From Parabacteroides sp. PM6-13 (GTDB taxonomy: Bacteria; Bacteroidota; Bacteroidia; Bacteroidales; Tannerellaceae), in NCBI RefSeq assembly GCF_029892605.1, contig NZ_JARXWF010000021.1, positions 1 to 40,580 of the forward strand: 40,580 bases of DNA. The letters are read 5' to 3'. Below, piece after piece: positions 32,719 to 40,580 of this stretch (the stretch's first letter is position 1; every line of letters starts with the position of its first letter). Under the pieces are notes generated by a model that was not told the origin of the DNA, made no database searches, and was given only the letters and a program-made list of their open reading frames with translations. The translations under genes and the position numbers were made by a program.

Positions 32719-33978
32719 ATGGTATCCATTGAAAATTTCAACTTTGCCGGTAAAAAGGCATTTGTGAGAGTTGATTTCAACGTTCCTTTGGACGAAAATT
32801 TCAACATTACTGACGACACACGTATCCGTGCCGCCCTTCCTACATTAAAGAAAATCTTAGCCGATGGCGGTAGCCCGATTATCGGTTCACACCTTGGACG
32901 TCCGAAAGGGCCGACCGATAAATTCTCCTTGCGTCATATCCTGGGGCATGTCTCGGAACTGCTGGGTGTTGAGGTGCAGTTTGCCAACGATTGCATCGGA
33001 GAAGAAGCGGCAGTGAAAGCGGCTGCCTTGCAACCGGGCGAAGCTCTTTTATTGGAGAACCTGCGTTTTTATGCCGAAGAGGAAGGCAAACCGAGAGGTT
33101 TGGCTGAAGACGCTACCGAAGAGGAAAAGAAAGCAGCGAAAAAAGCGGTTAAAGAGAGTCAGAAAGAATTCACAAAAACATTGGCTTCGTATGCTGACTG
33201 TTATGTAAACGACGCATTTGGCACGGCTCATCGCGCGCATGCTTCAACAGCTCTGATCGCCGACTATTTCGATGCAGACCATAAGATGTTTGGATTCCTG
33301 ATGGAAAAAGAGGTGAAAGCGGTTGAGAAGGTAATGAAAAACATCGCCCGTCCGTTCACTGCCATCATGGGTGGTTCGAAAGTATCTTCTAAAATCGACA
33401 TCATTGAAAACCTGTTGGGTAAGGTAGACAACCTGATCATTGCAGGAGGTATGACCTATACATTCACCAAAGCACTGGGTGGCAAAATCGGTAAATCATT
33501 GGTGGAAGACGACAAATTGGATCTGGCTCTTGAATTGATCGAAAAGGCCAAAGCCAAAGGTGTCAACCTCGTATTGGCAGTAGATGCCAAGATCGCCGAT
33601 GATTTTAGCAACGATGCCAACACAAAATTCTGTCCGGTCAATCAAATTCCTGACGAATGGGAAGGTTTGGACATCGGTCCTGAAACAGAAAAGAAGTTTG
33701 CCGCTGTGATTGAAAGCTCAAAAACCATCCTTTGGAACGGTCCTACGGGTGTATTTGAATTCGACAACTTCACCAGCGGTTCACGCTCTGTAGGCGAAGC
33801 CATTGTGAAAGCAACAGCAAACGGAGCCTTCTCACTCGTGGGTGGTGGCGACTCAGTTGCCTGCGTAAACAAATTCGGCATGGCCGACAAAGTATCATAC
33901 GTATCAACCGGTGGTGGTGCCCTCCTGGAAGCCATCGAAGGAAAAACCCTTCCCGGCATCGCAGCGATTGAAGCGTAA
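32719..33978 (+). CDS. pgk: Phosphoglycerate kinase
   Basis: Glycolytic transfer of phosphate between 1,3-bisphosphoglycerate and ADP. 419 residues, full length for Bacteroidales. Motifs in order: [94 protein letters not shown] and [15 protein letters not shown]. Single gene with its own promoter and terminator. Confidence 0.97.
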   Translation: MVSIENFNFAGKKAFVRVDFNVPLDENFNITDDTRIRAALPTLKKILADGGSPIIGSHLGRPKGPTDKFSLRHILGHVSELLGVEVQFANDCIGEEAAVKAAALQPGEALLLENLRFYAEEEGKPRGLAEDATEEEKKAAKKAVKESQKEFTKTLASYADCYVNDAFGTAHRAHASTALIADYFDADHKMFGFLMEKEVKAVEKVMKNIARPFTAIMGGSKVSSKIDIIENLLGKVDNLIIAGGMTYTFTKALGGKIGKSLVEDDKLDLALELIEKAKAKGVNLVLAVDAKIADDFSNDANTKFCPVNQIPDEWEGLDIGPETEKKFAAVIESSKTILWNGPTGVFEFDNFTSGSRSVGEAIVKATANGAFSLVGGGDSVACVNKFGMADKVSYVSTGGGALLEAIEGKTLPGIAAIEA

Positions 33979-34000
33979 AACAATTGATAGTTAAATATAA

Positions 34001-34033
34001 AAAAGGCCCGGAGATATCTTCGGGCTTTTTGTT
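34001..34033 (+). terminator. Intrinsic terminator of pgk
   Basis: AAAAGGCCCGgaGATATCttCGGGCTTTTT: a GCCCG/CGGGC stem with a T-run, 23 nt after the pgk stop. Confidence 0.85.
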
Positions 34034-34112
34034 TGTTTAGGTTATTTATTGAAAAAGTTGGTTCGTTGTGCTTCTTGCGGTTGTTGGAAAACTTTTACTC
34101 TTGTTTTTTTGT

Positions 34113-34189
34113 TATTTTTGCATAAAATAGGATACGCCTTAGCATAGCTCAAGCAAGCTTGGCTTTGCTTTCGGCTTTCACTATTTTTG
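34113..34189. mobile_element. Interspersed repeat, copy C, with perfect 8-bp flanking repeats
   Basis: A 61-bp core (34121-34181) between exact TATTTTTG repeats (34113-34120 and 34182-34189). The core shares ATAAAATAGGAT, CATAGCTCAAGCAAGCTTGG and GGCTTTCA with the copy at 6179-6268 (opposite orientation). AAGCAA/TTGCTT can pair around GCTTGGCT. No open frame; a non-autonomous element if mobile. Confidence 0.75.
34159..34189 (+). promoter_or_regulatory. Promoter of the SLC13-type transporter, made of repeat sequence
   Basis: TTG (34159-34161) inside the repeat, a 20-nt spacer and TATTTTTG (34182-34189, the second flanking repeat) have the Bacteroidetes -33/-7 spacing. Transcription from about 34196 leaves a short leader before the ATG at 34225. 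Confidence 0.45.
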
Positions 34190-34224
34190 TACTCTTCCAA
34201 TTCATTTATTGCAAAAAGATTGAT

Positions 34225-36081
34225 ATGATAACAACGTTGATTATTCTGGCGCTGGCGGCCGTTTTCTTTGTACATGGTAAGATTCGTTCTGATATAGTGG
34301 CGCTTTGTGCGCTGGTGGCACTGATTCTGTTTGGGATTCTGACGCCGGACGAGGCGCTTTCGGGTTTCTCTAATTCCATTGTGATTATGATGGTAGGGTT
34401 GTTTGTCGTCGGTGGGGCAATCTTCAAAACCGGGCTGGCGAAAATGGTGAGCAGTAAAATACTGCAACTGGCTGGCAAGAGCGAATTGAAATTGTTTATC
34501 CTGGTAATGCTGGTGACAGCTGCTATCGGTGGTTTTGTGAGTAATACCGGAACGGTGGCTCTGATGCTTCCGATTATTGTCAGTATGGCTGTGAGTGCGG
34601 AAATCAGCCCGAGCCGCTTTCTGATGCCAATGGCTTTTGCCAGTAGCATGGGAGGCATGATGACCTTGATCGGTACCCCGCCTAACCTGGTGATCAACGA
34701 TGCCCTTATATCCGGAGGGTTCGAAGGGCTTAACTTCTTCTCATTTACGCCTGTAGGGGTGGTTTGTATTGCCGTCGGATTATTGGTATTGATTCCACTC
34801 AGCAAATGGTTCCTAACAAAGAAAGAGGAGAAAAACAGCGAAGGATCGACCGGACGAACCAGCAAGGAACTGGCACAAAAGTATCAGTTGGCAGATAATC
34901 TCTACCGGGTGTATGTCACGCCGGATTCCAGCATACTCAACAAGAAACTTATCGACCTGAACATCACGCAGAACTACAACATTTCTGTCCTTGAGGTGCG
35001 CCGTAAATCCTCCGCGCAGGGACGATTCCTGAAAACGGTCGACCAGAAACTGGCTGGGCCAGAAACCATGTTGCACGACGGAGATATACTCTATCTGTTC
35101 GGCGAATTCGCAGATGTGGAACGTTTTGCCCAAGAGAACAAACTGGAGATGACCGAAACCAATGTCTCGGAGTTTGCCGGCAACAAAGCACCCGAGAAGC
35201 TGAGCGTGCGTGAGATCGGGATTGCCGAGGCCTTATTAACTCCCGAATCCAAACTGATAGGCAGAGCTGTCAAAGAATCCGGTTTTCGCGATAAATACAA
35301 AGTAAACATCCTGGGTATCGAGCGGGGCGGTAAATACCTCCTCTCCAACATCAAAGACCGCAAGATGCATGCGGGTGATGTCCTGCTTATCCAAGGCAAC
35401 TGGGATGATATTGCCGTTATGAGTAAGAAACAAACCAATTGGGTCGTACTGGGACAGCCTATCGAAGAGGCGGCCAAGGTGACGCTCGACTACAAAGCTC
35501 CTCTGGCAGCTCTTATCATGCTGGGCATGATTCTGGCGATGGTGTTTCAGGTGATTCCGACTGTTGCCGCTGTGCTTATTGCCGCCATCCTGATGGTATT
35601 GACCGGCTGTTTCCGCTCCGTGGAAGATGCCTACAAAACGATTAATTGGGAAAGTATCGTATTGATTGCCGCCATGCTGCCGATGTCCCTGGCATTGGAG
35701 AAGACCGGTACCTCCGCGCTTATCTCCGAAAAGCTGGTAGGTGGTTTGGGTGATTACGGACCGATTGTCCTCCTGGCAGGAATCTATTTCACCACCTCCT
35801 TGATGACCATGTTTATCAGCAATACCGCCACAGCCGTATTAGTTGCCCCCATTGCCCTGCAATCGGCTCTTGCCATTGGGGTAAGCCCCTATCCGTTCCT
35901 ATTGGCGGTAGCCGTATCGGCCAGTATGTGTTTTGCCTCTCCCTTCTCGACGCCACCAAACGCCTTGGTGATGTCGGCCGGGAAATACACGTTTATGGAT
36001 TATGTTAAAGTAGGGCTTCCGCTTCAGATAATCATGGGGATTGTCATGATCTTCGTGTTGCCGCTTCTGTTTCCTTTTTGA
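34225..36081 (+). CDS. SLC13/ArsB-type membrane transporter with two TrkA-C domains
   Basis: 618 residues from the ATG at 34225; the frame is open to 34159, but that part is encoded by the interspersed repeat and promoter. Two membrane bundles (about residues 1-190 and 400-618) flank a soluble insert with two RCK_C/TrkA-C domains (about 220-300 and 310-390; YNISVLEVRRKSSAQGRFL, YKVNILGIERGGKYLLSNI). The anion-transporter signatures TLIGTPPNLVINDAL and SPFSTPPNALVMSAGKY, with TMFISNTATAVLVAPIA, fit the DASS/SLC13 group, which carries dicarboxylates or sulfate with sodium. Substrate not predictable. Confidence 0.9.
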   Translation: MITTLIILALAAVFFVHGKIRSDIVALCALVALILFGILTPDEALSGFSNSIVIMMVGLFVVGGAIFKTGLAKMVSSKILQLAGKSELKLFILVMLVTAAIGGFVSNTGTVALMLPIIVSMAVSAEISPSRFLMPMAFASSMGGMMTLIGTPPNLVINDALISGGFEGLNFFSFTPVGVVCIAVGLLVLIPLSKWFLTKKEEKNSEGSTGRTSKELAQKYQLADNLYRVYVTPDSSILNKKLIDLNITQNYNISVLEVRRKSSAQGRFLKTVDQKLAGPETMLHDGDILYLFGEFADVERFAQENKLEMTETNVSEFAGNKAPEKLSVREIGIAEALLTPESKLIGRAVKESGFRDKYKVNILGIERGGKYLLSNIKDRKMHAGDVLLIQGNWDDIAVMSKKQTNWVVLGQPIEEAAKVTLDYKAPLAALIMLGMILAMVFQVIPTVAAVLIAAILMVLTGCFRSVEDAYKTINWESIVLIAAMLPMSLALEKTGTSALISEKLVGGLGDYGPIVLLAGIYFTTSLMTMFISNTATAVLVAPIALQSALAIGVSPYPFLLAVAVSASMCFASPFSTPPNALVMSAGKYTFMDYVKVGLPLQIIMGIVMIFVLPLLFPF

Positions 36082-36083
36082 AC

Positions 36084-36135
36084 CTTTTCGATAGGTAAAA
36101 CGTTATTTATATATACTTAAAAATAACACGAAAAG
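36084..36135. repeat. Nested inverted repeats between two plus-strand genes
   Basis: CTTTTCG (36084-36090)/CGAAAAG (36129-36135) enclose GTTATTT (36102-36108)/AAATAAC (36121-36127). It begins directly after the transporter stop and ends 6 nt before the next ATG. It could be a weak terminator or a leader structure of the next gene. Confidence 0.45.
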
Positions 36136-36141
36136 ATTATT

Positions 36142-37113
36142 ATGTCCATCCAATTCAAACCGATCACTCTTGATGATAGAGAGGTGATCACATCCTATAC
36201 TATGCCGGCAAATTACAGTAATTGCGACTTCTCATTCGCGAATATGTGCAGCTGGCGTTTCCTTTACGATAGCGAATTTGCCATTGTAGACCATTTTCTG
36301 GTCATACGATTCAAGATAGAAGATAAAACCCGCCCGGCTTATATGATGCCTATTGGCGATGGAGATCTGAAGCAGGTACTCCACAAAATGGAGACCGACT
36401 CACAGGAGCTGGGGCATCCGTTATTGCTCCTGGGCATCACTCCGTATGCCCGTCTGAAACTGGAAGAGGTGCTACCCGGAGAATTCCATTATATCCCCGA
36501 ACGCGACTATTTTGATTATATCTATCTACGCGAAGATCTGGTGAACCTGACGGGTAAGAAATACCAGGCCAAACGCAATCATATCAACCGCTTCAAGAAG
36601 GAGTACCGCTATGAGTATATGCCGATCACGCCCGAACTGGTGCCCGAATGCCTGACGTTGGAAAAGAAATGGTATAAAGCCAATCGGACGGAAGAGGATG
36701 AAGAAGAGTTGAGCTACGAAAGGCGATCCATCACCTATGCGCTCAATCATTTCAATGAACTGGAGCTCACTGGCGGAGCCATCTGCCACAACCATCAGAT
36801 CATTGCCTTCTCTTTCGGCAGGCCGATCAATCACAATACGTTCGGCGTGCATATTGAAAAGGCGGATACCCAGTATGAAGGTGTCTATGCGGTGATCAAT
36901 CAGGAGTTTGCCTCTCATCTTCCGGAACAGTATATGTATATCAACCGGGAGGAAGACTTGGGCATCGAAGGACTGCGTAAAGCGAAACTCTCTTATCAGC
37001 CTATCATTCTTTTGGAGAAGAATGCTACCGTAAAGCGAACTCCCTTAAAAGAAACCCAACATGAACAACCGGAAAGAACAAATAAAGGAGTTGTGGCGGA
37101 GATGCTTTCATGA
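36142..37113 (+). CDS. DUF2156 / phosphatidylglycerol lysyltransferase C-terminal-like protein
   Basis: 323 residues, cytoplasmic, no membrane segments. It has the double-GNAT fold pattern of DUF2156: an N-terminal half starting FKPITLDDREVITSYTMPAN with NCDFSFANMCSWRFLY, and a second half with GKKYQAKRNHINRFKKEY, GGAICHNHQIIAFSFG and YMYINREEDLGIEGLRKAK. Related domains in MprF move lysine from tRNA to a lipid, but this protein lacks the flippase part, so its acceptor is unknown. It overlaps the next gene, a GNAT acetyltransferase, by 53 nt; the two are clearly coupled. Confidence 0.87.
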   Translation: MSIQFKPITLDDREVITSYTMPANYSNCDFSFANMCSWRFLYDSEFAIVDHFLVIRFKIEDKTRPAYMMPIGDGDLKQVLHKMETDSQELGHPLLLLGITPYARLKLEEVLPGEFHYIPERDYFDYIYLREDLVNLTGKKYQAKRNHINRFKKEYRYEYMPITPELVPECLTLEKKWYKANRTEEDEEELSYERRSITYALNHFNELELTGGAICHNHQIIAFSFGRPINHNTFGVHIEKADTQYEGVYAVINQEFASHLPEQYMYINREEDLGIEGLRKAKLSYQPIILLEKNATVKRTPLKETQHEQPERTNKGVVAEMLS

Positions 37114-38005
37114 CCCGGAAGACTTTATCACACTCTATTTCGACCGTGTATTCAAGGAGGAACAGGCCTATACGATCGAACGCGACGGGCGCGTTGTTTC
37201 TTTCCTTCAGGTCATTCCCTACACGCTAATCTGGCATGGTAGAGAGATCCGGATGGGCTATATCTCCGGCGCCTGCACCGATCCCCGCGAACGGGGCAAG
37301 GGATTAATGCGCGAACTATTGGAAAAAGCGTTCACCGGCATGCGCCGCGAGGGATACGACATCACCGGATTGATTCCGGCAGAGCCTTGGTTGTTTGATT
37401 ATTATCGCGCTCATGGTTATACGGAAGTGTTCGACTACTCCTGGGAAACCTACCTCTTATCCGACGAAGAGACAGACACCGGCACGATCAAACCGGTTAG
37501 TTCCGAATCGGAAGATTGGGAGAAATGGTATCATTATTTCGACAGCCACCTGCGCCGTCGAACCTGCTCCGTTTTGCATACCCCGGAAGATTTCAAAACC
37601 AACCTGATGGAATTCGAACGAAGCGAAGACCTTGTGGCCGGTATGGAAGACCGGCAAGGCAACCCGACCGGCCTCCTCTTTGCTGTGGTCGACGAGAAAG
37701 AGGTGATAATCAAAGAGCTGATCTATAACAACACATCCGCCAAAAAGGCCTTACTACAACACACCTGCCGTTTTTTCCACCAAGAGAAGGCTTTATGGAA
37801 GGCAGCTCCCCTCCTACCCGATACGCATCGTTTGGGCATGGCTATGGTTCTTAACCGAAAGAAAATGATCGCTCAATGGCTCGAAGTCCATCCCGAACAA
37901 CCATTCACCGCCGAAACATTAGAGCAGATGGACGACAACACCCTAACCACCCTCCTGATGGGATATGCCGAAAGAGAGGCCATCATGAGCCTGATGCTCG
38001 ATTGA
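37061..38005 (+). CDS. GNAT family N-acetyltransferase (Eis-like)
   Basis: 314 residues. The acetyl-CoA site reads ISGACTDPRERGKGLMRELL (the R/QxxGxG/A loop) and is followed by GLIPAEPWLFDYYRAHGY, as in the N-terminal GNAT domain of Eis-type proteins. A second domain covers the last 150 residues. Target unknown. It begins inside the end of the DUF2156 gene and probably works on a product related to it. Confidence 0.87.
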   Translation: MNNRKEQIKELWRRCFHDPEDFITLYFDRVFKEEQAYTIERDGRVVSFLQVIPYTLIWHGREIRMGYISGACTDPRERGKGLMRELLEKAFTGMRREGYDITGLIPAEPWLFDYYRAHGYTEVFDYSWETYLLSDEETDTGTIKPVSSESEDWEKWYHYFDSHLRRRTCSVLHTPEDFKTNLMEFERSEDLVAGMEDRQGNPTGLLFAVVDEKEVIIKELIYNNTSAKKALLQHTCRFFHQEKALWKAAPLLPDTHRLGMAMVLNRKKMIAQWLEVHPEQPFTAETLEQMDDNTLTTLLMGYAEREAIMSLMLD

Positions 38006-38063
38006 ATGTGATTACCCCGGACTTTCGTTTGGATTAATGTCCCAACACCTTCTCCAGTTCCGG

Positions 38064-39215
38064 TCAGTTGGAACCGGCAGATTTCATCAAACACAAAATC
38101 GGATTATCATCCGGAGAGAAACCATTAAGAATCACCTGCAAATCGGCATGGGGAGAAAAAGGCTTTCCCATAAAAGAGGGATTTACGGAGGCAATGATAA
38201 GATCTTCTGTAGCTGAATGGAAAAAGACATATAGTCCGGAGCCAAAAAGTCTTACAAATTCTTCACGCGTATATAGATAGCTTTTGTCATTACTTTTATT
38301 GTATATCCCGTAATAAAGCTGTCTCATATCTCTGGAAAACATAGTACATATCAACTCTTGAGACTCGTAAATAGAGTAGGATGAAATAAAACCGGATTGA
38401 AATAAAGATAAAAAATAATCTTTGTTACCTTGGGATTCTTTTTTTAAGTAGTCGATCGTTGGATACGAAAAAGCGTCAAAGGAAATATCCATGTAAGGCT
38501 TTACTCCTCCATCAACAATTTCATAAACAGTAGGGATTTGATTGTGAAAGACAAAGCTTCTTTCGCCCACATGATAGATGTTTCGCCCGCCCAAAGTAAA
38601 TGAATAATCGCTCTTAAAACCGACGTCGAAACAGGTTGTTTCCGGATTTAATAAAGAATCGCAGATCTGTAGACAATTCATACTCCTGTCGCCCTGGTCT
38701 ATTGCTGCGGAAGAGTAGAGGGCTATTTTACCATTTTTCAGAATAGACATATCCTGAAAATAACCTGGAAGCTCCTTGGTGTATTTGTGTTTGTAATTGT
38801 CCAAGTCATAATACAATAATTGCTTTTTATTATTGTCGTTTATCACGATGCTCCGGGTTCGAAGGTCTATCACAAAGCTTTGAGGATGATTGTATTCGCC
38901 TGGGCCATTTCCTTTTGTTCCCACTTTTGTTAAGAAACGACCGTTCTGATCAAACACAAACAAAGCGGAGCTTTTATGAGAATCTAATACAAATATACGG
39001 TTCGCATGCATCTGCACATCTGCCATGTGACCAATCAGGCACTCTTCAGAGGTCTCAAGAGAAATAAACCGGTATTCCATCAAATCAGAAACCGAAGAAT
39101 CTTTCGTAGCAGATATGGTTATTTGCCTCCGATTGTTTTCGCCGTTTTTTGTACCGGAAGAACAGGCACTAAGAAGAGCGAGCAATAGTAATATCTTTAA
39201 TGGATGCTTTGTCAT
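38064..39215 (-). CDS. 6-bladed beta-propeller lipoprotein
   Basis: 383 residues with a lipoprotein signal (KILLLLALLSACSS, Cys18). The mature part has repeated propeller strands: IFVLDSHKSSALFVFDQNGR, then FLTKVGTKGNGPGEYNHPQS and KQLLYYDLDNYKHKY, typical of the Bacteroidales 6-bladed beta-propeller family (BF3164/DUF4934-like). The GxGPGEY motif is a family mark. Function unknown; such proteins are often found in tandem. The next gene upstream (39379-40425) is a paralogue, separated by an inverted repeat. Confidence 0.88.
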   Translation of the reverse strand: MTKHPLKILLLLALLSACSSGTKNGENNRRQITISATKDSSVSDLMEYRFISLETSEECLIGHMADVQMHANRIFVLDSHKSSALFVFDQNGRFLTKVGTKGNGPGEYNHPQSFVIDLRTRSIVINDNNKKQLLYYDLDNYKHKYTKELPGYFQDMSILKNGKIALYSSAAIDQGDRSMNCLQICDSLLNPETTCFDVGFKSDYSFTLGGRNIYHVGERSFVFHNQIPTVYEIVDGGVKPYMDISFDAFSYPTIDYLKKESQGNKDYFLSLFQSGFISSYSIYESQELICTMFSRDMRQLYYGIYNKSNDKSYLYTREEFVRLFGSGLYVFFHSATEDLIIASVNPSFMGKPFSPHADLQVILNGFSPDDNPILCLMKSAGSN

Positions 39216-39242
39216 TTTTTTATGTTTTTAATCTTCTACTTT

Positions 39243-39316
39243 GTGCGCCTTTGTGTTACTTCGTGGTTAATAATACCACAACGAGTTTTTTACCACGAAG
39301 TATCTCTAAGGCGCAC
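39243..39316. repeat. Inverted repeat with 25-nt arms between the propeller genes
   Basis: GTGCGCCTTTGTGTTACTTC... (39243-39267) and its near-complement (39292-39316) match at 22 of 25 positions around a 24-nt loop. A small GTGGT/ACCAC stem lies inside (39264-39280). No coding potential; it may act as a terminator or be a dispersed palindromic repeat. Confidence 0.7.
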
Positions 39317-39378
39317 TAAGTTTCCAGCTTTAACATTATTCCCAAAAAATCATATAATAGTGTTATCATCCGATAGAA

Positions 39379-40425
39379 TCACTTTAGTTTAAATAAGCAA
39401 ATAATGGGATTTTCATCAGAAGCTCTATTTTCTATTAGTTCTTTTAACTTCTGGTTTCTTATATTCTCAACCGGCTGACTCATCGCTATGGATGCAATTA
39501 TATAATCATCGGTCGCTCCTCTTGGAATCATCACCACTTCTAATCCGGATGACATTGCAAAATTTCTCAGGTCAAACAAAAAAGACTCCTTTTCTTTTTT
39601 ATTATACAATCCAAAATAAGGAGGACCAATACCTTTTGTAAATTGACTAAATATCAGCTCACTGGATTCATATAACGCATAGGCAGATATGTAGTCGGTT
39701 TTACTTAATTTTTCTGAGTACTCCTTATCAACTTTGAGTGCATCGGTCGGTGGAAAGCTGAAAGAATCAAAAGAGATCTTATGCACACATCTACCACCTT
39801 TCGCATCAACTTCATGTACGTATGGAAAAAGATGGTGATACAAGTATGTTTTTTGATTTGATTTGTATATTCTGTTTTTAGAGATAGAAGAGCTATAATG
39901 ACTTCTGAAATCCGCGTCATAAAATGAATTAATTATATCAAAAGAGGAGTCGGTGATAACAGCATATTTTCCTTCTCTCCCTCTTTCTGTTGTGTCATAT
40001 CCTGCCATGTAAAGAAACACAAAACAGTCATTTTCCAGTAAATGGAAATCGGTATAAGAGAAAGGTATTTTTTTGGATGTAACAAACTCATAGTTGTCCA
40101 AATTGTAATAGAGAAGTCTCTGTTTATGTCTGTCATCAATTATAATACTCCTGTTTTTTGTGTCTATAATAAAATCAAAAGGGGACACGAACTCTTTTGG
40201 CCCTGATCCTTTTTCCCCTATTGTACTTAGAAACTTACCATTCATATCAAACACATAGATGTTATGTCCTATGTATGCATCTAAAATATAGATTTTATCT
40301 TCTACAATCTCTACTTTAGTTAGATGCCCCAACAGGGACTCATCACAAGTCTCCAATGGTATGAATTTGTATTCCAAATAATGCTCCAATAAAATATCTT
40401 TTTTTGAAAAAATAATTTCTTCCAC
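39379..40425 (-). CDS. 6-bladed beta-propeller lipoprotein, signal peptide out of frame
   Basis: 348 residues from a GTG at 40425. Paralogue of the downstream gene: EYKFIPLETCDESLLGHLTK, IYVFDMNGKFLSTIGEKGSG, KQRLLYYNLDNYEF and a DENPIICLFKLK end match it block by block. The GTG is unlikely to be the true start: the same frame is open upstream to 40503 and encodes a lipoprotein signal (DFFIIFSFCLISCSPKDD) but no ATG, GTG or TTG. A GTG at 40491-40493 would enter that frame if the tract of seven T (40483-40489, A on the plus strand) had eight. So either a frameshift mutation, a slippage-controlled start or a sequencing error. Confidence 0.8.
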   Translation of the reverse strand: MEEIIFSKKDILLEHYLEYKFIPLETCDESLLGHLTKVEIVEDKIYILDAYIGHNIYVFDMNGKFLSTIGEKGSGPKEFVSPFDFIIDTKNRSIIIDDRHKQRLLYYNLDNYEFVTSKKIPFSYTDFHLLENDCFVFLYMAGYDTTERGREGKYAVITDSSFDIINSFYDADFRSHYSSSISKNRIYKSNQKTYLYHHLFPYVHEVDAKGGRCVHKISFDSFSFPPTDALKVDKEYSEKLSKTDYISAYALYESSELIFSQFTKGIGPPYFGLYNKKEKESFLFDLRNFAMSSGLEVVMIPRGATDDYIIASIAMSQPVENIRNQKLKELIENRASDENPIICLFKLK

Positions 40426-40503
40426 CTCATTATTTGCATCATCTTTAGGTGAGCACGAAATAAGACAGAAAGAGAATATGATAAAAAAATCACTACTAAC
40501 CGA

Positions 40504-40580
40504 CTAAAATTTTGAGTAAAGGGGCTTCCTCCTTTCGGATTCGCCCCTAATGTCGTAGATTTGTTGTACCACCAATAAAT
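40504..40580 (-). CDS. End of an unidentified coding sequence, cut by the window edge
   Basis: A minus-strand frame entering from beyond the window reads LLVVQQIYDIRGESERR, then KPLYSKF and TAG (40504-40506). The residue composition looks like real protein, but it is too short to identify. The DNA also holds AGGGGC/GCCCCT arms (rev. complement of about 40518-40548), so it might instead be a repeat with a hairpin. Confidence 0.3.
   Translation of the reverse strand, partial: LLVVQQIYDIRGESERRKPLYSKF

Noticed and set aside
1-40580. tRNA or rRNA genes
   Set aside because: Looked for conserved tRNA and rRNA stretches while reading; saw none. Not an exhaustive structural search.

Overview
The window looks like a chromosomal segment of a Bacteroidales bacterium, most likely Parabacteroides or a close relative. 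This rests on the Bacteroidetes promoter type (TAnnTTTG at about -7, here before many genes, sometimes with TTTG about 20 nt upstream), the lysS-gpsA-pgi order, an SDR-type threonine dehydrogenase divergent from kbl, a one-chain L-serine dehydratase, and 6-bladed beta-propeller lipoproteins. The genus is an inference.

Positions 1-7300 are an accessory block on the minus strand: a row of broken RHS genes. None has an RHS N-terminus. There are four recognisable C-terminal toxin tips (an HExxH metallopeptidase-like tip, an unassigned YHAFPE...INHRFF tip, and two DUF4258/BECR-like RNase-type tips) and the last residues of a fifth, colicin E5-like tip. Each is followed at once by a small different gene that is the likely immunity gene. 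The tips sit behind short pieces of two different RHS cores that end abruptly and share direct repeats, as expected of displaced 'orphan' toxin/immunity cassettes that can recombine with a full-length RHS gene elsewhere. A short interspersed repeat interrupts the array.

Positions 7300-24150 are mostly core genome: lysS-gpsA-pgi (+), ppk1 (-), a secreted CE15-like esterase (-) divergent from a MATE exporter overlapped by a Crp/Fnr regulator (+), a four-gene efflux operon (- : TolC-like, HlyD-like, two ABC-2 permeases, no ATPase), a membrane-anchored coiled-coil protein and an exported metallo-beta-lactamase-fold protein. Positions 24150-40580 hold a large PAS/GAF sensor kinase, a 0.9 kb repeat-rich intergenic region, threonine degradation genes (tdh-type SDR, kbl), a PHP phosphatase, sdaA, pgk, a SLC13-type/TrkA-C transporter, a DUF2156/GNAT acyltransferase pair and two tandem beta-propeller lipoprotein genes, the second with an apparent one-base deletion in a poly-T tract at its signal peptide.

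The least expected content, apart from the RHS array, is in small repeats. One is a 61-90 bp element in three places, two of which are flanked by 8-9 bp direct repeats of the form TAtnTTTG, which is also the Bacteroidetes -7 promoter box; one copy appears to supply the promoter of the transporter gene. Others are a 54-bp block present twice (51/54 identical), a 174-nt inverted-repeat structure with 44-nt arms, two loci of ~10-bp phased TTTAAGGTC-like repeats, and clusters of three-nucleotide-loop hairpins.
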